A DNA stretch of 29,705 nt from the NCBI GenBank assembly GCA_026770585.1, contig MU647704.1, forward strand, positions 9,198 to 38,902, written 5' to 3'. Shown piece after piece: positions 24,026 to 29,705 of the stretch; position 1 is the stretch's first letter, and the number at the start of each line of letters is the position of its first letter. Both the position numbers and the translations under genes were made by a program. Origin of the DNA: Baffinella frigidus (lineage: Eukaryota; Cryptophyceae; Cryptomonadales; Baffinellaceae). The notes under the pieces were generated by a model. That model was not told the origin of the DNA. It did not search any database and saw only the letters and a list, made by a program, of their open reading frames with translations.

Positions 24026-24083
24026 CTACCAAACCCGCTACCACAGTGAATCCACATCCTCGAGACGTAGAGTCGCTGGCGCA
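24026..24083 (+). repeat. Dispersed palindromic element, copy F (right half)
   Basis: ACCACAGTGAATCCACATCC, then TCGAGACGTAGAGTCG, match the right half of the element. The left part is replaced by a doubled AACCCGCTACC. A GT run (about 23976-24013) precedes it. Confidence 0.65.
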
Positions 24084-24193
24084 TGCCAGGGCGTTGAGAA
24101 TGACCATGTGAGAGAAAGTGTTTACTCGCCCCCCCCCCACACACACACACACACACCCCGCACCCGCACACCACCCGCACACCACCCTATGCG

Positions 24194-24213
24194 GGGTATA
24201 TCTCTACATACCC
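24194..24213. terminator. Hairpin with the stop codon in its loop
   Basis: GGGTAT (24194-24199), an eight-base loop and ATACCC (24208-24213). The TAG of the minus-strand bZIP gene (24204-24206) lies in the loop. Confidence 0.5.
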
Positions 24214-24647
24214 GACTTGAGGATCTCTGCAGTGAGGACCGTGTACCCCTCGAGGTCCATGTTGTTCTGCGCGAGGTACTCTACGGCGTCGTTCCTGAAC
24301 GCCCGCAGTTGCAGAAGCTCGACCCTCAGCTCTGCCATCTCTTGGTCGCGAAGGCGGTTCTTCTCGGTCTTTGCGTCGCGGACGTTTTGTGAGTTCTGGC
24401 GGTTGGCTTCCCTTGCGACGGCCTCGGCTTGCTCGCTACGTACGGGCTTCGTGCGACGGGGCTTGGATACCAAGACCGGGCGCGTGTCTGCGTGGTCTGA
24501 TGCCGCGATGTCGGCCGGCGCAGGACCCACAATGTCCATCCAACACGGGTCGTTCGGGTCCCCGATGCCCCCGCCCTCGCCAAAGTCGTGCATGTTGCCG
24601 CAGTCGAAAGTGTCAAACAAGTCCGCTCGTGCCTGTTGCGAATTCAT
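24204..24647 (-). CDS. bZIP-like transcription factor 1 (147 aa)
   Basis: The ATG at 24647 lies about 76 bp below a minus-strand TATAAA (24723-24728). The N-terminal half is acidic, with aromatic and Asp/Gly residues, and suits an activation domain. Residues about 62-75 are basic (KPRRTKPVRSE). The core NRQNSQNVR (residues 82-90) follows the bZIP rule Asn-x2-Ala-Ala-x2-Ser-Arg, with Ala-Ala as Asn-Ser and Ser as Val. A heptad helix (EMAELRVELLQLRAF) follows, and the protein ends in KSGM. The gene at 25367 is its paralogue, with the same layout and a KSGL end. It probably binds DNA as a dimer, homo- or hetero-; target specificity is not readable because key basic-region residues differ from the standard. 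Confidence 0.7.
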   Translation of the reverse strand: MNSQQARADLFDTFDCGNMHDFGEGGGIGDPNDPCWMDIVGPAPADIAASDHADTRPVLVSKPRRTKPVRSEQAEAVAREANRQNSQNVRDAKTEKNRLRDQEMAELRVELLQLRAFRNDAVEYLAQNNMDLEGYTVLTAEILKSGM

Positions 24648-25366
24648 GTCACCGAGTCTGGTTTGTTATGCCGATGTCTCGTGTGATAAACGGGGGGATC
24701 TATATCGATGATGTACAATGCATTTATAGAGGAGCTGACAAGAGAAACACAAAATCTTGACACGTGCCGCTCTGTCTTCGTGCACCACCCCCCTTCTCCC
24801 CGCACACCCGTGTACCACCACCCCCCTTCTCCCCGCACACCCGTGTACCACCACCCCCGCCCTACAAACACGTGTACCTCGTGGCGCGTGCTGCGGACCC
24901 GCCAAAACGTCGCGGCGCACCAAACTTGTAGTGGGGTGTTTACAGCTGCTGCGACACGTATAGCGGCACACAGATTACATCTTGTTTTAGAACTACAACA
25001 CGTAGTGCAACTTTTTGCTTTATGAATGCGGCCTCAACATTGCGTGCGATCCCGCCTACCAGAGGACCGCAGTCGTGACACACCACCTGCATCGCAGCCT
25101 GGGGCGGCCCAGGTCAACGTTTACTCCAGCATGAACCCATATGTTGCAGACCAACTGCTTGAACCCCATCAAATTCCGACTGGGTTATCACGGGGTCGCA
25201 CGTGTGGACACTGTCACGGAGTCGCACGTGTGGGCACTGTAGAGGGTCCCCGTAAACACATTCCGGTTAGTCAACTACTTGGAGACTGACTTGACTGTCA
25301 TCAACTAGCACATAAGCTTCTGCATTTGTCACACAGCTCAGTCCATTACAATCCCGACCAGGTGGC
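24648..25366. promoter_or_regulatory. Divergent control region between the two bZIP genes
   Basis: No gene is firmly supported in these 719 bp; an 87-codon frame at 25026-25289 is doubtful. The TATAAA of bZIP 1 is at 24723-24728. CACGTG boxes, the classical bZIP/bHLH G-box core, lie at 24761, 24869, 25199 and 25225. The last two are within a 26-bp tandem duplication (25189-25214, 25215-25240). A 33-bp tandem repeat (24783-24815, 24816-24848) is also present. No clear TATA box precedes bZIP 2. Confidence 0.5.
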
Positions 25367-26179
25367 ATGGAACTTACCGATCAGTGTCACTACGACTTCC
25401 ACATGATCGGCGGCAACATCGCAGACGATACGTTTCAGAACATGGTCGAGGGGAACTATTTCACCGCGAGAACCTTGTCTCCGAGCGAAAGCATCTGGGG
25501 GCCTGTCACGGCCGACATGGACGACAGAAGTGGTGCCACGGATGGTGCTAGACCCGCACAGGAGGGGATGGACGTGTACGCCGGAGAGTACATCGAATTC
25601 AGCGAAGGGGGCGTCGAACCGCTGGGAGGGGACACCGGACCGACGGCCGCCGAGTACGTCTACGCGACGGCCGTCGAGTACACCGGACCGACGGCCGCCG
25701 AGTACGTCTACGCGACGGCCGTCGAGTACACCGGACCGACATCGGATGAGTGGCAGCACGAGGGCGGGGGTGCGTTTGCATGTAACACACAAGGCGTACT
25801 GCCGCATGCCGTTGAGGGGTGTGGCGGTGCGTGCAGCAACGACATGCAAGATGCCGTCTCATTGCTGTTGAGCTTCGATTGCGTGCGCGGGGAGGGAGAT
25901 GCGAAACCCGCGCCCAAGCCCCTTCGCAAGAAGGCCGTCTTCAAGAACCTCGCAGACAAGCAGCGCGTGATGGAAAACAACCGCCTCAACGCAAACAAGG
26001 GTCGCAAGATCAGGACCGAACAAGACCGCGTTCTCAACGACGAGCTTCTTCAGTTGAGGATCGACGTGGCCGCGCTCAGAGCGTTCAAGTCCGAAGCAGA
26101 TGTGTACTTTACACAGAACGGGAACGAGGACTCTGCCTACATCCACCTCAACGAACAGATGCGCAAGTCGGGCCTGTAG
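25367..26179 (+). CDS. bZIP-like transcription factor 2 (270 aa)
   Basis: The ATG at 25367 is the first of the frame. Residues 1-180 are acidic and low in Lys, with an exact 16-residue duplication (GPTAAEYVYATAVEYT twice, 48-bp DNA units at 25634 and 25682), and may activate transcription. A basic segment (KPAPKPLRKKAVFKN) precedes NNRLNANKGRK near residues 204-214. NRLNANKGR fits the bZIP signature Asn-x2-Ala-Ala-x2-Ser-Arg with Asn for the first Ala and Gly for Ser. The coiled helix DELLQLRIDVAALRAF follows, and the protein ends in KSGL. It is paralogous to bZIP 1 on the other strand. Both share the unusual Asn at the first Ala position. Confidence 0.72.
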   Translation: MELTDQCHYDFHMIGGNIADDTFQNMVEGNYFTARTLSPSESIWGPVTADMDDRSGATDGARPAQEGMDVYAGEYIEFSEGGVEPLGGDTGPTAAEYVYATAVEYTGPTAAEYVYATAVEYTGPTSDEWQHEGGGAFACNTQGVLPHAVEGCGGACSNDMQDAVSLLLSFDCVRGEGDAKPAPKPLRKKAVFKNLADKQRVMENNRLNANKGRKIRTEQDRVLNDELLQLRIDVAALRAFKSEADVYFTQNGNEDSAYIHLNEQMRKSGL

Positions 26180-26202
26180 AGAGGAGCTCCCAAGAGGAGG
26201 GT

Positions 26203-26246
26203 GGTGTGGCGGGTGTGGCGGGTGTGGCGGGTGTGGCGGGTGTGGT
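26203..26246. repeat. 9-bp tandem repeat (GGGTGTGGC)
   Basis: Four to five units lie just behind the stop of bZIP 2. A 28-bp direct repeat (26339-26366, 26367-26394, GTAGACAACGGGGCACAC at its start) follows in the same 280-bp gap, which shows no gene. Confidence 0.85.
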
Positions 26247-26459
26247 TGAATGAACGAACAAAACGCATCGTGTCTCCCGCCGCTTGTCGCCCGCACACAT
26301 CCACACATACATACGCACACACGGACTAGCTGCTGCCCGTAGACAACGGGGCACACCTAGCTGTATGTAGACAACGGGGCACACCTAGCTGTATGTAGAC
26401 ACCGAGGTGGTGTTTTCCAGAGACGTGGGGGTATGTTTTGCCTCTGTATTGTGACATGT

Positions 26460-27221
26460 TTACTCGCTGTCCGACTCGGTGTCATTGACATATTCCGCTA
26501 GAGCAAGAAGCGCACGCATCGCGAGCCGTTCTTTCGTGCTGAACCTTGACTTGTCGCGTGAAACCTTCTTCTTCTCGGCCGCCTTGGGCTTCTCGGCCGC
26601 CTTGGGCTGCTCGACCGCCTTGGGCTGCTCGGCCGCCTTGGGCTGCTCGGCCGCCTTGGGCTGCTCGGCCGCCTTGGGCTTCTCGGCCGCCTTGGGCTGC
26701 TCGTCCACAACCTCGACGTCACTGTCGTCTTCCTCGAGGAGAAACTTCCTAGCGTTGTGGTACAAACCCTTGCACTTGGTAGACCTGTGCTGGTCCTCGT
26801 CCTGGTCAACCACACCACAGTGCACCTTCTCGCCGTTGCGCTTGCGCTTGCGGAGGGTCGAATGTTCGACGAAACCGTCGTCCGAGTCAGAGTCAATCTC
26901 CTCTTCGTCCGAGTCAGAGTCAATCGCCTCGTCTTCGTCGGAATCCGACTCTGACTCCGACCCCGAAGACTGGTCATCAAGACCCCCAGTGCTACGGTAG
27001 AAACACGAGTTCTTCTTGAAGAAAGACGGGAGGTCGCTGATCCACATGTTGTCGCTCGACCGGTACCCCCTCCACTTGACTAGGTATTCCCGACCCCACT
27101 CCCCGTCCCGCGCATCGACGACTTTCTCGATCTCGTACAGCAGGTGTTTCTTGACAATGGGCGCAGGCGCGGTGCGGCGCGACTTGGCGACACGCACGAA
27201 GCCGTCGGACCTCACAAGCAT
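26460..27221 (-). CDS. Chromodomain protein (253 aa)
   Basis: The ATG at 27221 opens a protein with a clear chromodomain at residues 29-68 (27018-27137): YEIEKVVDARDG, then EYLVKWRGYRSSDNMW. The three aromatic cage positions that hold methyl-lysine in HP1/Polycomb are all aromatic: Tyr29, Trp50 and Tyr53. So it should be able to read methylated histone lysine. An acidic Ser/Asp/Glu stretch (about 85-117) follows, then a basic RKRKRNGEK patch and about eight PKAAEQ/PKAAEK repeats (18-bp units). The C-terminus is KKVSRDKSRFSTKERLAMRA and ends in an acidic tail. There is no chromoshadow domain. A role in viral or host chromatin is likely; the SET-like gene nearby is a possible partner. Confidence 0.93.
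   Translation of the reverse strand: MLVRSDGFVRVAKSRRTAPAPIVKKHLLYEIEKVVDARDGEWGREYLVKWRGYRSSDNMWISDLPSFFKKNSCFYRSTGGLDDQSSGSESESDSDEDEAIDSDSDEEEIDSDSDDGFVEHSTLRKRKRNGEKVHCGVVDQDEDQHRSTKCKGLYHNARKFLLEEDDSDVEVVDEQPKAAEKPKAAEQPKAAEQPKAAEQPKAVEQPKAAEKPKAAEKKKVSRDKSRFSTKERLAMRALLALAEYVNDTESDSE
26571..26705. repeat. 18-bp coding repeat of the chromodomain gene
   Basis: About eight units of GGCTGCTCGGCCGCCTTG, with TTC/TGC variants, encode PKAAEQ or PKAAEK on the minus strand. Confidence 0.85.
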
Positions 27222-27705
27222 CTGCCTTCGTGTGTGTGTGTGCGGGAGATCAGCCCGTGTATGTATGGGTATGTCTGCAATGCCTATCGCCTAACATAGA
27301 CATTCTTAAGGTACACCACGTATTGTAAATGATTTCAGTCGACTTGGATGCAATACTCCGACCGAAAATACAGGTGTTCCCCGTGTTTGTTGACAATGAC
27401 AATACGTGTTGCTGTCGACCTCTCTCGTAAACCTAGTATCGGAACAATTAGCCCCGCAAACCGGTGTAAGTTGACCCATTTCGAAAGCCGTTTTTGAAGC
27501 GGGCCCATACCAGCGGGCCCATACCCCCTCTTTCAGAACCGACCGACCGAGGCCCTAGGAAGCCTAGGAAGGTCCTGGTGACCATGCGAGGGATACACAT
27601 CAAGCAAGATACTCGCAACGGCACAAAACAACACGAAGAACACCCCCCAGTTGTCACATATATCAGGTGGCGTGGTGGTGGGCAGAGACCAGATAACGCC
27701 AGTGC
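27222..27705. other. Intergenic region, no supported gene
   Basis: This 484-bp region holds a GT run (27231-27241), a doubled GGGCCCATACC near 27500-27525 and the CATATATC box (27655-27662) of the next gene. The minus-strand open frame over 27448-27897 is mostly the shadow of the gene at 27706. Confidence 0.5.
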
Positions 27706-27945
27706 ATGAATGCCCACGCGGACATAGCGGGTGACTGGGTGTTGAACCAGCAACGCGCGCAAGAGGCAGCTAGGGAGGTTGAGCGCGTTGAGCAAGAACA
27801 GGCGCGCACCCTCTTGCGCGAACGCCAGGAACGCCAAAGAAAACCCAGCGAATGCCGGTTGCCCAAGCCACGCACTGCAGAGGAGAAACGCATTCATGCG
27901 ATGAGGCTAGAGTACAAACGGATGGGGATCCCGGTTGATTTCTGA
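27706..27945 (+). CDS. Small charged helical protein (79 aa)
   Basis: The ATG at 27706 lies about 45 bp below CATATATC. The product is almost entirely helical and very rich in Arg, Glu and Gln (EVERVEQEQARTLLRERQER). A Pro-containing hinge (KPSECRLPKPRT) and a short basic C-terminus (RLEYKRMGIPVDF) follow. It resembles a small coiled-coil or nucleic-acid-binding protein, with no recognised family. The stop is followed directly by the 43-bp repeat array, and the first CCTAGG motifs begin within 10 bp. Confidence 0.6.
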   Translation: MNAHADIAGDWVLNQQRAQEAAREVERVEQEQARTLLRERQERQRKPSECRLPKPRTAEEKRIHAMRLEYKRMGIPVDF

Positions 27946-27949
27946 GGCG

Positions 27950-28440
27950 GAGGTCCTAGGTGGGGGTCCTAGGCGGGGTTCCTAGGTATGTCCTAGGCAT
28001 GTCTTAGGTATGTCCTAGATATGTCACGTGTAGGCCCTAGGTGCAGGAGGTCCTGTGTAACAGGTCCTGTGTAACAGGTCCTAGGCGCAGGTCCTAGGTG
28101 CAGGAGGTCCTGTGTAACAGGTCCTAGGCGCAGGTCCTAGGTGCAGGAGGTCCTGTGTAACAGGTCCTAGGCGCAGGTCCTAGGTGCAGGAGGTCCTGTG
28201 TAACAGGTCCTAGGCGCAGGTCCTAGGTGCAGGAGGTCCTGTGTAACAGGTCCTAGGCGCAGGTCCTAGGTGCAGGTCCTATGTCCAGATCCGGTGTAGC
28301 AGGTCCTAGGCGCAGGTCCTAGGTGCAGGAGGTCCTGTGTAACAGGTCCTGTGTAACAGGTCCTAGGCGCAGGTCCTAGGTGCAGGAGGTCCTATGTCCA
28401 GATCCGGTGTAGCAGGTCCTAGGCGCAGGTCCTATGTCCA
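27950..28440. repeat. Hierarchical 43-bp repeat array (GGTCCTAGG modules)
   Basis: The array is built of modules GGTCCTAGGCGCA, GGTCCTAGGTGCA, GGTCCTGTGTAACA and a GGTCCTATGTCCAGATCC variant. The commonest unit (43 bp) combines the first three plus GGA and recurs about five to six times. The left edge (27950-28030) is a looser run of CCTAGG/TCCTAGAT motifs with one CACGTG (28025). CCTAGG is palindromic and occurs every 13-14 bp. The array is non-coding and might be an origin, enhancer, insulator or packaging-type repeat. Confidence 0.92.
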
Positions 28441-28747
28441 CCCTAGAAAGGCTGTTGCTGTACAATCACGAATACACTCGTTGCAGTCCGCGTGTCTCTC
28501 GCGTATCACGTTCTACATGCACAAGCGCACCAGAGCAGTTGGTGGGACAATTTATTGTTGCACACCGACCCCGACGTCGCCCACCACGCACCCCCTCGCC
28601 AGCGCCCACCGCGCACCCCCTCCCCCTGCCACCAGCGCCCACCACGCACCTCCTCCCCCCACCCCCTCGCCAGCGCCCACCGCGCACACACCACTAGTTC
28701 TAAATCACCATGTGTAGTGATTTAGAACCACCGCTAGTTCCACATTA
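28441..28747. other. Gap with C-rich repeats
   Basis: Frames over 28560-28690 arise from an approximate CCAGCGCCCACCGCGCACCC repeat and are not credible genes. The 12-bp hairpin at 28697-28728 lies here. Confidence 0.55.
28697..28728. terminator. Perfect 12-bp hairpin
   Basis: GTTCTAAATCAC (28697-28708), an eight-base loop and GTGATTTAGAAC (28717-28728). It lies 20 bp past the stop of the minus-strand SET-like gene and could mark its 3' end, or be an origin palindrome next to the repeat array. Confidence 0.7.
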
Positions 28748-28759
28748 CTACGGGTGGAA
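28738..28759. terminator. Hairpin with the stop codon in its loop
   Basis: TTCCAC (28738-28743), a ten-base loop and GTGGAA (28754-28759). The TAG of the SET-like gene (28748-28750) is in the loop. Confidence 0.5.
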
Positions 28760-29626
28760 GTTGGTGTCGGCGGTCTGCTCCGCCGCGTCTTCAATGCCAT
28801 CGTCGTAGAAGTCGATGAGAAGTTCGCTGCCGCCGTAGATCCTCTCCCCCAGCGCGACAAGCCACAGCTGCTCCCTGCCGTCCTCCCAGAGCTGGCAGTT
28901 GGCGGTCCCGTTCTTGCCACAATCGCGCACCCTCGCCGCAAAGTTGGACACGTGCGGCTTGTCGCACGTCATCCTGGGCACGACGCGGCGCTGCTCATCG
29001 CCGACCTTGACGGCGTGCTTGCGGCGCTTGTCCTTTGGGTGCAGCTTGTCGAAGTCGACGCCCTCCATGATGTCCCCGTCGTACCGGATGATGGTGTTGT
29101 TGGCACACACGTCGATGCTGGCGTGGAGGTAGACGCCCCCCGCAAACAACGGCGCGACGAGCTTCGAGGAGCTGTTCTCGAGCGGCTTGCAGGGGCACGG
29201 CTTCATGTAGTAGCAGAGGAACCCGTCGCAGGGCTCGTTGTTGTCGCGGTTGACCCCTGGCTGGGTGCAGTGAAGGCCGCACGACACGTTCACGTAGTCG
29301 TCCGCGATCCGCGTAACCAGGCCGTGAATATGCGGAGAGCTGACGTCGTCGCGTGTACAAAGGATGCCGGTGGTCCTCATCACAATGTCGGAGACCTGCG
29401 CCGCGGTGAGCTTGGACGAAGTGGAGAGAAGAGAGATAGCACCGACGATGGCATCGACCACGACAGCGCCCGACGCGACGTCCGCGACAATGTGGATCGC
29501 GTCGCCCGTGAACTTCTCGACCTTGTCCGCAGAAGCGTTCTTGAGGTCCTTGCTGATCATGTCGAGTTGGTGGCCGTGGTCGGAGAACTTGTGGCGCTTG
29601 TTCACCGTGAAGGGGGTTTCTTCCAT
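28748..29626 (-). CDS. SET-domain-like protein (possible lysine methyltransferase)
   Basis: From the ATG at 29626 the frame gives 292 residues, but it stays open through the window end (29705) with Pro/Ser/Thr-rich codons, so the true start may lie outside. Residues 1-110 are helical. Six cysteines at 116-146 (CGLHC, PCDGFLC, CPC) could bind zinc, like a pre-SET module. Residues 164-187 (GVYLHASIDVCANNTIIRYD, then GDIM) match the first SET motif, G-x-(F/Y)-x6-9-(I/V)-x-(Y)-x-G. SNFAARVRDC and TANCQLW (227-247) resemble the central AdoMet-binding part with NC. LGERIYGGSELLIDFYDDG (259-277) matches the GEEL-x-x-DY end. The classical NHSC is not conserved, so activity is uncertain. It may act on histones with the nearby chromodomain protein. 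Confidence 0.72.
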   Translation of the reverse strand: MEETPFTVNKRHKFSDHGHQLDMISKDLKNASADKVEKFTGDAIHIVADVASGAVVVDAIVGAISLLSTSSKLTAAQVSDIVMRTTGILCTRDDVSSPHIHGLVTRIADDYVNVSCGLHCTQPGVNRDNNEPCDGFLCYYMKPCPCKPLENSSSKLVAPLFAGGVYLHASIDVCANNTIIRYDGDIMEGVDFDKLHPKDKRRKHAVKVGDEQRRVVPRMTCDKPHVSNFAARVRDCGKNGTANCQLWEDGREQLWLVALGERIYGGSELLIDFYDDGIEDAAEQTADTNFHP

Positions 29627-29705
29627 GCCCCGCTTTTCAGCCGCGGAGGCGTCCTTGGACGCAGGCGTGCGAGGCGGTGAAGTGGGCGGCGGGGGGGTCG
29701 ACGGC

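Noticed and set aside
25026-25289. 87-codon frame between the bZIP genes
   Set aside because: It has no TATA box, lies across the CACGTG-bearing duplication and has no protein-like pattern; retained only as a possibility.
27448-27897. 149-codon minus-strand frame rich in Leu and Cys
   Set aside because: It is largely antisense to the 79-aa gene, which has a TATA-like box and a coherent charged helix.
28394-28725. Pro/Thr/Ala-rich plus-strand frames
   Set aside because: They derive from the C-rich repeat before the SET-like gene and have mixed frames without a promoter.
28754-29680. 308-codon plus-strand frame opposite the SET-like gene
   Set aside because: It is a GC-driven shadow; only the minus strand has SET-like motifs and a zinc-type Cys cluster.
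1-29705. tRNA, rRNA and CRISPR arrays
   Set aside because: No cloverleaf with CCA-type ends, no rRNA motif and no spacer-type repeat was found; the tandem repeats have no unique spacers.

Overview
The window looks like part of a large double-stranded DNA virus of a eukaryote, or an integrated copy of one. Genes are dense, mostly single-exon and on both strands. There are no Shine-Dalgarno-type starts; many genes instead have a TATA box 30-80 bp upstream, as expected for nuclear transcription by host-like RNA polymerase II. Recognisable products are a class I ribonucleotide reductase small subunit of eukaryotic type, an ankyrin-repeat protein, two bZIP-like proteins, an SP-RING/U-box-like zinc protein, a chromodomain protein, a SET-domain-like protein and a probable portal protein. 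A portal would place it with the herpesvirus/mirusvirus-like (Duplodnaviria) eukaryotic viruses. I favour a mirusvirus- or distant herpes-like virus, possibly of a marine protist or invertebrate, but no single gene here proves that and I cannot name a species.

Layout. 1-2690: AT-rich 95-bp repeats, three small plus-strand genes of unknown role, simple repeats and three copies of a dispersed palindromic element. 2691-5011: a divergent pair (553-aa unknown protein on minus, Gly-rich protein on plus) sharing one TATA block. 5201-7760: three membrane proteins, one ending in a 62-bp frame-shifting tandem duplication. 7882-10237: portal-like protein and a Cys-rich protein, both minus. 10648-12702: SP-RING-like protein and a small helical protein, divergent. 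12961-15585: ankyrin protein and ribonucleotide reductase small subunit, both plus. 15794-17284: a divergent pair (CCHH zinc protein and an unknown protein). 17542-20644: two large unknown minus-strand proteins, the first with a probable short intron at its 5' end. 21146-23962: a four-span membrane protein, an amber-interrupted polytopic membrane reading frame and a small one-span protein. 24204-26179: two divergent bZIP paralogues with CACGTG boxes between them. 26460-29705: chromodomain protein, a small basic protein, an 0.5-kb array of 43-bp repeats, a long hairpin, and a SET-like protein open at the window edge.

How the parts may work together. The right end reads as a regulatory and chromatin block: two bZIP proteins, a methyl-lysine reader and a possible lysine methyltransferase beside a repeat array that could be an origin or enhancer. 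The left and centre carry virion and membrane proteins (portal, several polytopic proteins with low-complexity tails) and nucleotide metabolism (ribonucleotide reductase). Two signals recur in the non-coding DNA: a dispersed element (TTCACTG, six-base loop, CAGTGAA, then a conserved flank) found mainly just after plus-strand genes, and unrelated hairpins whose loop contains the stop codon. Together they suggest hairpin-guided 3' ends, as known for mimiviruses. Almost every intergenic gap also holds its own mini- or microsatellite.
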